Assembly: GCF_030767025.1 (NCBI RefSeq)
Contig: NZ_JASITE010000023.1
Coordinates: 1 to 64,000, forward strand
DNA: 64,000 bases
Origin: Nocardia sp. CC227C
Lineage (GTDB): Bacteria > Actinomycetota > Actinomycetes > Mycobacteriales > Mycobacteriaceae
Direction: 5' to 3'
Shown here: positions 45,356-53,445 of the stretch, in pieces
Layout: the number at the start of each line of letters is the position of its first letter
Position numbering within the stretch: the first letter of the stretch is position 1
The notes under the pieces: generated by a model
Databases searched by the model: none
What the model saw: the letters and a program-made list of their open reading frames with translations, nothing else
What the model was told of the DNA's origin: nothing
Translations under genes and position numbers: made by a program

Positions 45356-46390
45356 ATGTCGGATTTCACCACCCTGCCGGATCTGGCCCTGCGCACCTAT
45401 CGCGCCGGTGTCGTGGCCGCCAGCGACGAATCCTTCGAGGAGCGCGAGAATCTCATCAATCCGTGGGAACCGCGCTTCTCCGCCGAAACCTTCGGCCCCA
45501 AGGGCCAGGAGTACGACGGCTGGGAAACCCGCCGCCGCCGCAGCCCCGGCCACGACTGGGCCGTCATCCGCCTCGGCATGCCCGGCATCATCCGCGGCGT
45601 CGTGATCGACACCGCCTGGTTCAAGGGCAACTACCCGCCCTTCGCCTCCGTGGAAGCCTGCCGGATATCTGGCTACCCCTCCGCGGCCCAGCTGAACTCC
45701 ACCGCCGACTGGGTGGAGATCGTTCCCCGCACGGCGCTGGGCGGTGACGCCAAACACGAGATCCCGGTCTCCGACGACCGCATCTTCACCCACGTCCGCC
45801 TGAACATCCACCCCGACGGCGGCGTCGCCCGTCTGCGCGTGCACGGCGAGGTCGTTCCCGATCCGGATCTGCTCGTCGGTCTGACCGTCGACCTCGCCGC
45901 CCTGGCGAACGGGGCCCGCGCATTGTCCTGCTCCAACCTCTTCTACTCGGCGGCCGACAATATGCTGGCCCCCGGCCTGGCCCGCAACCAGGCCGAGGGC
46001 TGGGAAACCGCTCGCCGCCGCGACGACGGCAACGACTGGGCCGTCATTCGCCTGGCCGCGCAGGGCACCCCCGAGCTCATCGAGCTAGACACCACCAACC
46101 TGCTGTTCAATGCCCCCGGCGAGGTGCGGCTGCTCGGCATCGACCACTCCGGCGACGACCCGCTGCCGCCCGCCGATTCCGCCGAATGGTTCGAACTGCT
46201 GCCACGAACGGCCGTACAGCCCGACACCCCGCACCGCTTCCGCGTGGCGGCGGCGGCGAAACGCCCCGCCACCCACGCCCGGCTGGACATCTACCCGGAC
46301 GGCGGCGTCGCCCGCCTGCGCGTCCTGGGTTCGCTCACCCCGGCCGGAACGGAAGCACTCAACGCCCGCTGGGCCGGTACGACGGCCTGA
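45356..46390 (+). CDS. alc: Allantoicase
   Basis: 344 residues made of two homologous jelly-roll repeats: DGWETRRRRSPGHDWAVIRLG and EGWETARRRDDGNDWAVIRLA are the matching signatures, as are both LDIYPDGGVARLRV stretches. It cleaves allantoate to ureidoglycolate and urea. It follows glycerate kinase by 7 bp with AGGAG in between. Allantoinase, which makes its substrate, is not in the window. Confidence 0.96.
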   Translation: MSDFTTLPDLALRTYRAGVVAASDESFEERENLINPWEPRFSAETFGPKGQEYDGWETRRRRSPGHDWAVIRLGMPGIIRGVVIDTAWFKGNYPPFASVEACRISGYPSAAQLNSTADWVEIVPRTALGGDAKHEIPVSDDRIFTHVRLNIHPDGGVARLRVHGEVVPDPDLLVGLTVDLAALANGARALSCSNLFYSAADNMLAPGLARNQAEGWETARRRDDGNDWAVIRLAAQGTPELIELDTTNLLFNAPGEVRLLGIDHSGDDPLPPADSAEWFELLPRTAVQPDTPHRFRVAAAAKRPATHARLDIYPDGGVARLRVLGSLTPAGTEALNARWAGTTA

Positions 46391-46487
46391 GAACCGTGCC
46401 ACCCGCCATCGCCTACCCGGCGGGTTCCAGCGATCCGGACAGCCACAGTGCACCCCTGAACGGATCGCGGTACGACCGCCCGGCCCC

Positions 46488-46522
46488 CTCCGTATCGCTC
46501 ACCCCGGGCGACCGATACGGAG
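46488..46522. terminator. Hairpin between convergent allantoicase and AAA genes
   Basis: CTCCGTATCG and CGATACGGAG form a perfect 10-bp stem with a 15-nt loop that contains CCCCGGG. It lies in the 171-bp convergent gap and probably serves both transcripts. No T-tract is present on either strand. Confidence 0.55.
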
Positions 46523-46561
46523 TGGGCCGGTGCGGACCCATCCACGGCGCATCCGGAACGG

Positions 46562-48118
46562 TCACGGCGACGAACCATCCCCGTAGTCCACGGGATTCGC
46601 GCCGTCGAAGTCCGGCCCGGATTCGAGCGGCGACGCGGGTACGGCGTGCAGCTTGGCCCATTCGCGCAGCGCCGTGAGTTCGGCACCCTGCACGGTGGAC
46701 AGGGGAGTGGTGTTCCCGGCGGCCCGGAGCAGGTCCGACCGCTCGAGGGGCCGTCGGGCGGAGTAGGCATCGAAAAGCCCGGTGACGACGCACTGTTCGA
46801 TCTGCTCGCCCGAGAAGCCCTCGGAAGCCTGGGAGAGGTCGCGGAGCAGGGGAGCGGAGAGCGACAGTCCTGCGGCGGGGCCGGTGAGCCGATCATCGAG
46901 ATGGATACGCCAGATGAATTCGCGTTCGGTCGAATTCGGGAGGTCGACGAAGAACGTCCGGTCGAAACGGCTCCCGCGGAAGAGATCCTGTGGCACATTG
47001 TCGACGCTGTCTGCGGTGACGATCACGAACACCGGCCGGGTCCGCTCGCGCAACCATGCCAGCATGGTGCCGAAAACCCTTGTGCAGTAGTCACTATCGC
47101 CGGTAACTGCCCGACCTGCATCGCGCACCCAGAGTACGCAGGGTGCGGCGGCTTCGACCGTGGCCAGGGCGGCGCGCACCTCACGGTCGCTGGCTCCGGC
47201 CGTTCCGCCACACACCCGGCCGAGATCCAGGCGGATGAGCGGCAGTCCCCACTCGGCGGCTATCGCCTTGGTGATCGAGGACTTCCCGCAGCCGGGCGCA
47301 CCGGCGAGAAACACTCCCTTGGGGGCGGGCAGACCGTAGGCGGCGGCCTCGGTGAGCCAGTGGTCGCGGTGGCCCAGCAGCCAGGCCGCGAGATTCGCGA
47401 GCCCACCCACCCGCTCGAGCCGCATAGTCGTCCGAACCGGTTCGAGCACCCCGGACCGGCGCACGGCCTGCGCTTTCCGCTCGAACACGACCTGCACCGC
47501 CGACTCCGTGAGACCGCCGTCCACCATGGCCAGCGCGAACGCCCGCTCGGCCTCGACGAGCGTCAAACCGACCGCCGCCGTAGCGAGCCGGTCGCGTACG
47601 GCCTCCTCGATAACGATGCCCCCGCCCTCCGCCATGCTGTCCAACAGCTCACCGATCTCCGCCGCCGGCGGCAGCGCGAAATCGACCACGGTGACATCCC
47701 GTTGCAACTCCACCGGTATGCGCAGCACCGGAGCCACCACGACCACCGTGCGCGCCACCTCACCGGACCCGAAGTCCCGCACCAGATCTCGTAACGCCCG
47801 CACCACCTGCGGATCGGCCGGACGCCCGTCGTCACCGAGGAAAGCATGCAGATCGGTACAGACGAACACGGCCCGCTCCACCACCCGCCGAACACCCTGC
47901 AACATCTGCGCCGGTTCCCGGGTATTGCGTTCGGTCAGCCCACCCGATCGCCGCATTCCCTCCGTGGTCGTCCAGTGCCACAAGGCCCGAGACGGCTCCA
48001 ACTCATCCAGGACCGCGCGGATCTCGCTGAGAACCCGTTGCTCCTCGAAGGTTTCGATATAGATCAGCGGAAAACGAGCCTCGAGGAGACGCGTCAGGGT
48101 GCGGCGAAACGGGTGCAC
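46562..48118 (-). CDS. Ycf46-like AAA ATPase with altered Walker B
   Basis: 518 residues. The N-terminal half is the Ycf46-type helical/Rossmann region (FPLIYIETFEEQRVLSEIRAVL, FVCTDLHAFLGDD). The AAA module has Walker A GAPGCGKSS (273-281) and GSRFDRTFFVDLP with the Arg finger (R384). At the Walker B site the usual LWIDE is LWVRD (residues 329-333), so the catalytic Asp-Glu pair is replaced by Arg-Asp. ATP binding is likely, hydrolysis doubtful. Ycf46 proteins occur in cyanobacteria and sporadically elsewhere, with a proposed role in carbon uptake. The context here gives no clear function. Confidence 0.85.
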   Translation of the reverse strand: MHPFRRTLTRLLEARFPLIYIETFEEQRVLSEIRAVLDELEPSRALWHWTTTEGMRRSGGLTERNTREPAQMLQGVRRVVERAVFVCTDLHAFLGDDGRPADPQVVRALRDLVRDFGSGEVARTVVVVAPVLRIPVELQRDVTVVDFALPPAAEIGELLDSMAEGGGIVIEEAVRDRLATAAVGLTLVEAERAFALAMVDGGLTESAVQVVFERKAQAVRRSGVLEPVRTTMRLERVGGLANLAAWLLGHRDHWLTEAAAYGLPAPKGVFLAGAPGCGKSSITKAIAAEWGLPLIRLDLGRVCGGTAGASDREVRAALATVEAAAPCVLWVRDAGRAVTGDSDYCTRVFGTMLAWLRERTRPVFVIVTADSVDNVPQDLFRGSRFDRTFFVDLPNSTEREFIWRIHLDDRLTGPAAGLSLSAPLLRDLSQASEGFSGEQIEQCVVTGLFDAYSARRPLERSDLLRAAGNTTPLSTVQGAELTALREWAKLHAVPASPLESGPDFDGANPVDYGDGSSP

Positions 48119-48272
48119 ACCCGCCGATGGTAGTGCCGAGGGGAAACACCCGGTCGGGTATTCGTGACGGGAGCCGTAAAAGCGGTCGGCACCGGCTAGA
48201 AAAGGGACAAATCGGATGTGAAGATGTGCAGGTCAGATGATGTTTTCCCTTCTGCGGCAATGTGTTTCGCGG

Positions 48273-48278
48273 TAGAAT
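48273..48278 (+). promoter_or_regulatory. -10 element of the HNH gene, leaderless start
   Basis: TAGAAT lies 6 nt before the ATG at 48285, with TTCTGC 17 bp upstream as a possible -35. Distance implies transcription starting at or near the ATG. This would explain why the start codon has no Shine-Dalgarno. Confidence 0.5.
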
Positions 48279-48284
48279 TGGTGC

Positions 48285-50285
48285 ATGATTCCGGAGGGGG
48301 AAACGCGAGGCGGTGATACCGCGGCCGGTTTGTCGGCGGCGATGGACACCCTGCTGGGCACCGATCTCACCGGACTGTCGGATTCGGCTCTCGTGGATGT
48401 GATGCGGGAGGTCGAGTCGGTGCGGTGTCGGATGGCGGCGTTGTCGCATCGGATGATCGCCGAGGTCGAGGGCAGGCATCTGTGGGAACGCGCCGGGGCC
48501 AAGGGGATGCGTGGGTATCTGATCGATGTGCTGCGCCTGTCGGCGGCCGAGGCCGGGGCGCGGGTGCGGGCGTCGGTTCCGTTGCGGCCCCGCTCCTTCT
48601 GCGGGGAGGAAACGCCCGCCCTGTTGCCGACCACCGCCGGGTTGCAGGCCGAAGGAGTGGTGTCGCCCGAGCACGCTCGGGTGATCCTGCGGGTGATGGA
48701 CCGTATCCCGAACGCGGTCCCCGCCGAGCGCAAGGTCGAGGCCGAACGGCAGCTCGCCGAGGCGGCCACGCAGATGCCGCCGGAGTACGTCACCAAGGTC
48801 GGACACGTGCTGTTGTCGTGCCTGGATCCGGACGGGGTGCTCACCAGCGACGACGACCGCGCTCGACGCCGGGAGTTGGTGGTGGGCAAGCAGCGTGTCG
48901 ATGGCATGAGCGAAATCCGCGGTGTGCTCGATCCCCAACTGCGAGCCCTGGTGGATGTGGTGTTGGCCAAGTGGGCGCGTCCGGGGATGTGCAACCCGGA
49001 GGACCCGGACAGTCCCCGCATGGGATCGGGTGTGATCGACCAGGACGTGGTGGAGGTGGCGGCGGGGCGGGATCGGCGCAGTGCCGGGCAACGCAATCAC
49101 GATGCGCTCAAAGCCTTCCTGGCCGCCGGAGGAGGACCCGAGCAACTCGGTACCCATCGCGGCGTGCCGGTGTCGGTGGTCCTGACGTTGAGCCTGACCG
49201 ACCTGCAATCGGGGTCGGGCTACGCCCACACCGCGTCGGGGTCGGTGATGTCGATCCCCGACGCCCTGCGCATGGCCGAGGGCTCCTATCCGTTGTTGAT
49301 GCTGTTCGACGGGAAAGGGTTGCCGCTGCATCTGGGGCGGGGTAGGTATCGGTTGGCGTCGCCGTGGCAGCGGTTGGCGTGTATCGCGGCTGATCGGGGT
49401 TGTACGCGGCCGGGGTGTGAGGCTCCGGCGACGATGTGCGCGGTGCATCACATGATCCCGTGGCTGCGCGGTGGCCGTACCGATATCGACAACCTCACCC
49501 TGGTGTGTGATCGCTGTCATGCTCAGATCCCCGAGGATGTCGAGGACTCGACCGGGTGGGCCACCCTCGGACGCGACACCAGCACCAGCACCAGCAGAGC
49601 CAACGCCCCGGGCAGTGGTAATGCCCCCGACCGTGGCAACGCCACCGGAAGCGGCTACGGCACCGGCGGTGGAAGCGGCTATGGCAGTGGCGGCGACGGT
49701 GCCAGTGGTATCGGTGGTGGGCTCGGTGGTGGTAGGCGTATCGGCATCGGTAGTGGCCGGTATCCCGGTCGGGTGGTGTGGTTGCCGCCGACCCGGATCG
49801 ATCCGGCGCGGGCTGCTCGGGTGAATCTGCATCACCACCCCGACCAATGGCTCACCCACCCGGATCATCACGGCCATACCGATGATCGTGGCCCGGATCA
49901 TCACGGCCATACCGATGATCGTGGCCCGGATCATCACGGCCATACCGATGATCGCGGCTCGGATCGTCACGGCCATGCCGATGATCGCGGCTCGGATCGT
50001 CACGGCCATGCCGATCATCGCGGGCATGCCGATCATCGCGGCCCGGATCGTCGCGGGCATGCGGATCATCGTGGCTCGGATCGTCACGGCCGTGCCGATG
50101 ATCATCGCGGGCATGGAGGCCAGCGTGGCCATGCCGATCATCGTGGATGTGGCGACCGTGGCGGCCCTGAGCATGACCGTGACCGCTCGGACGATAGCGC
50201 GGGCAGTACGCGTCGCGATCGCACGACGCCGCCGTATCGTGCCCAGCGGCCGGGTCCGGTCCGAGGCGATCACTTACGCCAGTAG
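48285..50285 (+). CDS. DUF222/13E12-family HNH endonuclease, complete copy
   Basis: 666 residues. An N-terminal DUF222 helical region (SAAMDTLLGTDLTGLSDSALVDVMREVESVRCRMAALSHRMIAEVE) spans about the first 300 residues. The HNH domain (about 355-415; CTRPGC, HHMIPW, GGRTD, LVCDRCH) follows, then a Gly/Ser-rich linker and an 11-residue His/Asp/Arg repeat tail. Compared with the copy at the window start it carries about four more 33-bp repeat units. Its HNH part and linker match that copy almost base for base, but the DUF222-HNH boundary region does not, which indicates recent gene conversion. Confidence 0.92.
   Translation: MIPEGETRGGDTAAGLSAAMDTLLGTDLTGLSDSALVDVMREVESVRCRMAALSHRMIAEVEGRHLWERAGAKGMRGYLIDVLRLSAAEAGARVRASVPLRPRSFCGEETPALLPTTAGLQAEGVVSPEHARVILRVMDRIPNAVPAERKVEAERQLAEAATQMPPEYVTKVGHVLLSCLDPDGVLTSDDDRARRRELVVGKQRVDGMSEIRGVLDPQLRALVDVVLAKWARPGMCNPEDPDSPRMGSGVIDQDVVEVAAGRDRRSAGQRNHDALKAFLAAGGGPEQLGTHRGVPVSVVLTLSLTDLQSGSGYAHTASGSVMSIPDALRMAEGSYPLLMLFDGKGLPLHLGRGRYRLASPWQRLACIAADRGCTRPGCEAPATMCAVHHMIPWLRGGRTDIDNLTLVCDRCHAQIPEDVEDSTGWATLGRDTSTSTSRANAPGSGNAPDRGNATGSGYGTGGGSGYGSGGDGASGIGGGLGGGRRIGIGSGRYPGRVVWLPPTRIDPARAARVNLHHHPDQWLTHPDHHGHTDDRGPDHHGHTDDRGPDHHGHTDDRGSDRHGHADDRGSDRHGHADHRGHADHRGPDRRGHADHRGSDRHGRADDHRGHGGQRGHADHRGCGDRGGPEHDRDRSDDSAGSTRRDRTTPPYRAQRPGPVRGDHLRQ
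49863..50109 (+). repeat. Array of 33-bp coding repeats (copy B)
   Basis: About seven imperfect units encode DHHGHTDDRGP-like 11-residue blocks. The first two are nearly identical to each other, so expansion is recent. Copy A has about four fewer units. Confidence 0.8.
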
Positions 50286-50320
50286 ACCGCCGCCCCGAAA
50301 ACGGTTGTCTCGAGAACGTA

Positions 50321-50346
50321 ACCCCAGCCAGTCCGTGGGCTGGGGT
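50321..50346 (+). terminator. Hairpin downstream of the HNH gene (copy B)
   Basis: The 9-bp ACCCCAGCC/GGCTGGGGT stem and 8-nt loop are identical to the one at 924-949, 35 bp after the stop. Confidence 0.55.
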
Positions 50347-50579
50347 AGAAGCGCGCGGCACCCCACCCGGCGTCAGCGAAAGCCAGGTAAGGCACCCAAC
50401 GCCACCACACTCATCTTTTCGAGCTCTGCGGCAACACCCTCGAACCGCCACGCCCCCCGACACCTCAACACATGGACAAGGCCGCAACTTCTCCATATCG
50501 ATAACCAGAATCCCCCCACCCCCACCCCTCGACAATGCGACCATGAGAAAGCCTGCGTCGCCGCTGAAGGTGGTGTGCT

Positions 50580-51161
50580 GTGACCCTATTCGTCCAACAA
50601 TACGAACCCCTACGATGGCTGGCTCTCCTATCCTTCGTAGCCGCAGCCGCGATAGTCACAACCCGCCTGGCCACCCCCACCCCCACCCTCACGACCGACC
50701 AGGAGTCCGACGCCGCCCACCTCATGATGTGCCTGGTCATGCTGGCGATGATCGGCTTCCCCACCGCCATAGACCCCCACGCCATGAACAGCGTCCTCAC
50801 CGCGATGACCGTGGTCTACGCCCTGCTGTTCCTGGCCCGCGTCATCCAATGGCATGGCAACCCGCTGGCCCCCACCGCCCGAGTCGTCCCCTTCGCCTAC
50901 CACTTCACCGCCGCCGCGGCCATGCTCTACGCCATGAGCGGCCACACCGCAGGCCACCATGGCGGCGCCCCGGCCGCCCCCATGCTCGCCCTGGCGGCCC
51001 TGTTCACCGTCGACGCGCTGGCAATGGCCTTTCCGGTGACGAGAAGGGCGCTGCGCCAACTCCTTCCGCACCATGTGGGTGTCGCGGGCGCGGCGACGGT
51101 GGTGCCGCACGTCGTGATGGACCTGGGCACCGCCTACATGCTCATCGCCGCCATCGGCTAG
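50580..51161 (+). CDS. DUF5134 membrane protein
   Basis: 193 residues with five predicted membrane helices (about 10-28, 47-62, 68-90, 103-122, 132-152) and AHLMMCLVMLAMIGFP, the motif typical of DUF5134 proteins. A His-rich segment GHTAGHHGG lies in an extramembrane loop. The start is GTG 50580 with AAGGTGG upstream. The family occurs in actinobacteria, and its role is unknown. The stop overlaps the iolG stop by 4 bp on the opposite strand. Confidence 0.78.
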   Translation: MTLFVQQYEPLRWLALLSFVAAAAIVTTRLATPTPTLTTDQESDAAHLMMCLVMLAMIGFPTAIDPHAMNSVLTAMTVVYALLFLARVIQWHGNPLAPTARVVPFAYHFTAAAAMLYAMSGHTAGHHGGAPAAPMLALAALFTVDALAMAFPVTRRALRQLLPHHVGVAGAATVVPHVVMDLGTAYMLIAAIG

Positions 51162-52168
51162 CGGCGCACCTCGCGCATGGCCACCGGCCGCTGCTCCCGG
51201 CGCGACAGCTCGCAAGCCTCGGCGACATAGAACGCTTCGAGCGCTTCCGTCGGCGGACACGGATTGTCCCGCGCCCCGTCGGCCACCGCCACGAAAGCCG
51301 CCAGCTCCTCGGTGTACGCGCGCCGGAAGCGATCCATGAACCCCGGGTACGCGGGCAGCGGCGACGCCGGAAAGTCGGGCTCCACCGAGTGCAGTGGCGC
51401 TCGATCATCCAGTCCCACAATGGCATTGCCCACCGAACCCAACAGCTCCAGCCGCACGTCGTATCCGGCCCCGTTGTAGCGGGTGAGGGACACGGTCGCC
51501 AAGGCCCCGTCGTCCATGCGCAGCACCACCGCGGCGGTGTCCACATCGCCCGCGTCCACGAAGTACCGCTCACCCCGGTTCGCGCCGACGGCGTAGACCT
51601 CGGTGACCTCGCGTCCGGTCACCCAGCGGATGATGTCGAAATCGTGGACGCCGCAATCCCGGAACAGGCCGCCGGAACGCGGAATGTATTCGGCCGGAGG
51701 CGGAGCCGGGTCCAGTGTGGTGGCGCGCAGGGTGTGCAACCAGCCGAGCTCCCCGTTCGCGACGGCGGCGCGGGCGGCCCGGTAGCCCGCGTCGAAACGC
51801 CGTTGGAAGCCGATCTGCACCGGCACCGACGATCCGGTGAGCCGTTCGATCACCGCGAGCGTCCCCGTGATGTCGGCCGCGATGGGTTTCTCGCAGAAGA
51901 CCGGCAGTCCGCGTTCCACGGCCGCGAGGATGAGTTCGGGATGGGAATCGGTGGCCGTGGTGATCACCAGCCCCGTGAGGTCGGCGGCGAGCAGCGCGTC
52001 GATATCGGGGGCGAAGTCGACGCCGAGTTTGCGGGCGGTCTCGCGTGCCCGTTCGGTGTCGACGTCGGCGACGACCACCGATTCCACCTCCGGCAGCGCT
52101 TTCAGGGTTTCGGCGTGGGACGTTCCGATACGGCCGGTTCCGGCCAGGCCGATGCGAAGGGAAGTCAT
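51158..52168 (-). CDS. iolG: Gfo/Idh/MocA dehydrogenase, likely myo-inositol 2-dehydrogenase
   Basis: 336 residues. N-terminal Rossmann fold RIGLAGTGRIGTSHAETL, the conserved EKP lysine (FCEKPIAAD), and the catalytic Asp/His in FRDCGVHDFDIIRWVTG. It oxidises myo-inositol (or a related cyclitol) to 2-keto-inositol with NAD+. It is the second gene of a lacI-iolG unit (15 bp between), facing the iol operon, which supports the inositol assignment over other Gfo/Idh activities. Confidence 0.88.
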   Translation of the reverse strand: MTSLRIGLAGTGRIGTSHAETLKALPEVESVVVADVDTERARETARKLGVDFAPDIDALLAADLTGLVITTATDSHPELILAAVERGLPVFCEKPIAADITGTLAVIERLTGSSVPVQIGFQRRFDAGYRAARAAVANGELGWLHTLRATTLDPAPPPAEYIPRSGGLFRDCGVHDFDIIRWVTGREVTEVYAVGANRGERYFVDAGDVDTAAVVLRMDDGALATVSLTRYNGAGYDVRLELLGSVGNAIVGLDDRAPLHSVEPDFPASPLPAYPGFMDRFRRAYTEELAAFVAVADGARDNPCPPTEALEAFYVAEACELSRREQRPVAMREVRR

Positions 52169-52183
52169 GATTCTCCTGGTTGC

Positions 52184-53188
52184 TCAGGTGCGAGGTGCGG
52201 CCGTCGTCGAGCGGACGACCAGGGCGGGTTCGACGCGGCTGCGCAGTGGTTCGGTGCGTCCGTCGCGCAGCCGCTGGGTGAGTGCCGCCACGGCCAGCTG
52301 GCCGATGCGGGTGCGCGGCTGGTCGATGGTGGTGAGTGAGACGTAGCGCAGGGCCGCGAGCGAGGTGTTGTCGTAGCCGACCACCGACACGTCCTCCGGC
52401 ACCCGCAGTCCGGCTTCGTCGAGAGCCGACATGGCACCGAAGGCGTTGAAGTCGTTGCCGCAGACCAGCGCAGTGGGAAAGGTGCTGGGGGAGAAGACGT
52501 TCAACAGTTTCCGCACCGCGGCGGCGCCCGCGGCGTCGGTGTGCTCGCTCGGGATCACCATCGGTTCGAGGCCGTGCCGCTCCATGGCCGCGGTGTACCC
52601 CTTGCGGCGCGGTCCGGCGGCGAAGGCGGCCCCGCCGTCGAAGTGCACGATGCGCCGGTGCCCCAGCGACACCAGGTGATCCACGGCCAGTCCCGCACCG
52701 GTCTCACCGTCGTCGTTGACCGTGTCCACCCCCGCGATATTCGAGGTTCGCGACACCAGCACCACCGGGCACCGCTGGGCCGCCTCGCGAATGGCCGCGG
52801 CCGGAAGGACCGGCGAGAGCAGGATGATCCCGCCGGGCCGGAACGACAGCAGGCTTTCCAGTGCGGCCCGCTCCCGTGCCGCGCTGCGCCGCCCGGTATT
52901 GAGTATCAGCTCCAACTCGGCTTCCCGCGCCGCCGCGTCCATTCCCTCCACCACTTCGGCGAAGTAGGCATTGCGCAGGTCCGACACCATGACGCCGACG
53001 AGGTTCGAGGTCCGGCTGGCCAGCGAGCGAGCCAGGAAATGCGGTTGGTACCCCAGTTCCCTGGCGGCCTCGAGCACCGCGCGGCGGCGGTGTTCGCTCA
53101 CCTTGGGGGAGCCCCGCATGACGAGCGAGACCAGGGCGCGGGAGACGCCCGCCCGAGCGGCGACGTCCTCCATCGTCGGTCGCGTCAC
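52184..53188 (-). CDS. LacI-family repressor of the inositol regulon
   Basis: 334 residues. The HTH is TMEDVAARAGVSRALVSLVMRG with the hinge helix YQPHFLARSLASRTSN. The periplasmic-binding-protein-like effector domain follows (VVLVSRTSNIAGVDTVNDDG, ALVCGNDFNAFGAMSALDEAGLRVPEDVSVVGYDNT). The GTG at 53188 has GGAGGG 4-5 nt upstream. A TAGAGCGCTCTA palindrome 63 bp upstream is a probable autoregulatory operator. The inducer is probably an inositol derivative. Confidence 0.9.
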   Translation of the reverse strand: MTRPTMEDVAARAGVSRALVSLVMRGSPKVSEHRRRAVLEAARELGYQPHFLARSLASRTSNLVGVMVSDLRNAYFAEVVEGMDAAAREAELELILNTGRRSAARERAALESLLSFRPGGIILLSPVLPAAAIREAAQRCPVVLVSRTSNIAGVDTVNDDGETGAGLAVDHLVSLGHRRIVHFDGGAAFAAGPRRKGYTAAMERHGLEPMVIPSEHTDAAGAAAVRKLLNVFSPSTFPTALVCGNDFNAFGAMSALDEAGLRVPEDVSVVGYDNTSLAALRYVSLTTIDQPRTRIGQLAVAALTQRLRDGRTEPLRSRVEPALVVRSTTAAPRT

Positions 53189-53250
53189 ATGTCCCTCCGT
53201 GTCGGTGCTGGTGCGTGTGGCACGTTACTGCCCGGACGCGAACCAATCAA

Positions 53251-53262
53251 TAGAGCGCTCTA
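53251..53262. promoter_or_regulatory. LacI-type operator 1
   Basis: TAGAGCGCTCTA is a perfect 12-bp palindrome with a central CG, the classic layout for LacI-family sites. It lies on the lacI side of the divergent region. Confidence 0.65.
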
Positions 53263-53355
53263 ATCGGACATTTTCCGGCAACCCGTCATCCCTGTTCGCC
53301 CAGTAAAACCCCGAATTTCAAGGGTTTTCACGATCATGTAACCCGATGAGGGTTC

Positions 53356-53399
53356 TTGACACGCGAGTGACCCAGATTACATAGTTGGAGCGCTCCAAC
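53356..53399 (+). promoter_or_regulatory. iol promoter with LacI-type operator 2
   Basis: TTGACA (53356-53361) is followed at 16 bp by TACATA (53378-53383). The perfect 16-bp palindrome GTTGGAGCGCTCCAAC (53384-53399) starts at the next base. It shares the GAGCGCTC core with operator 1. Binding here would cover the transcription start. Confidence 0.7.
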
Positions 53400-53445
53400 G
53401 CATGGAGCCACAACCGTGTGACTACGACAGGTCGAGGAAGTTCCG

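Larger units (their letters stand above)
49265..50490. repeat. Long direct repeat, right copy
   Basis: It matches 1-1092 in the same orientation, apart from extra 33-bp units and local substitutions. The high-identity tract begins sharply near 49347 (85 in the left copy). The shared trailer extends about 205 bp past the stop. Beyond 50490 the flanks are unrelated (DUF5134 gene here, CurA-like gene at the left copy). Confidence 0.85.

Noticed and set aside
49863-50109. 33-bp tandem repeats as a CRISPR array
   Set aside because: Units are contiguous with no unique spacers, are in frame with the HNH gene and no cas genes are near.
50543-52339. 598-residue plus-strand frame through DUF5134 and iolG
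   Set aside because: Low-complexity, His/Arg/Pro-rich shadow of two well-supported genes on other frames.
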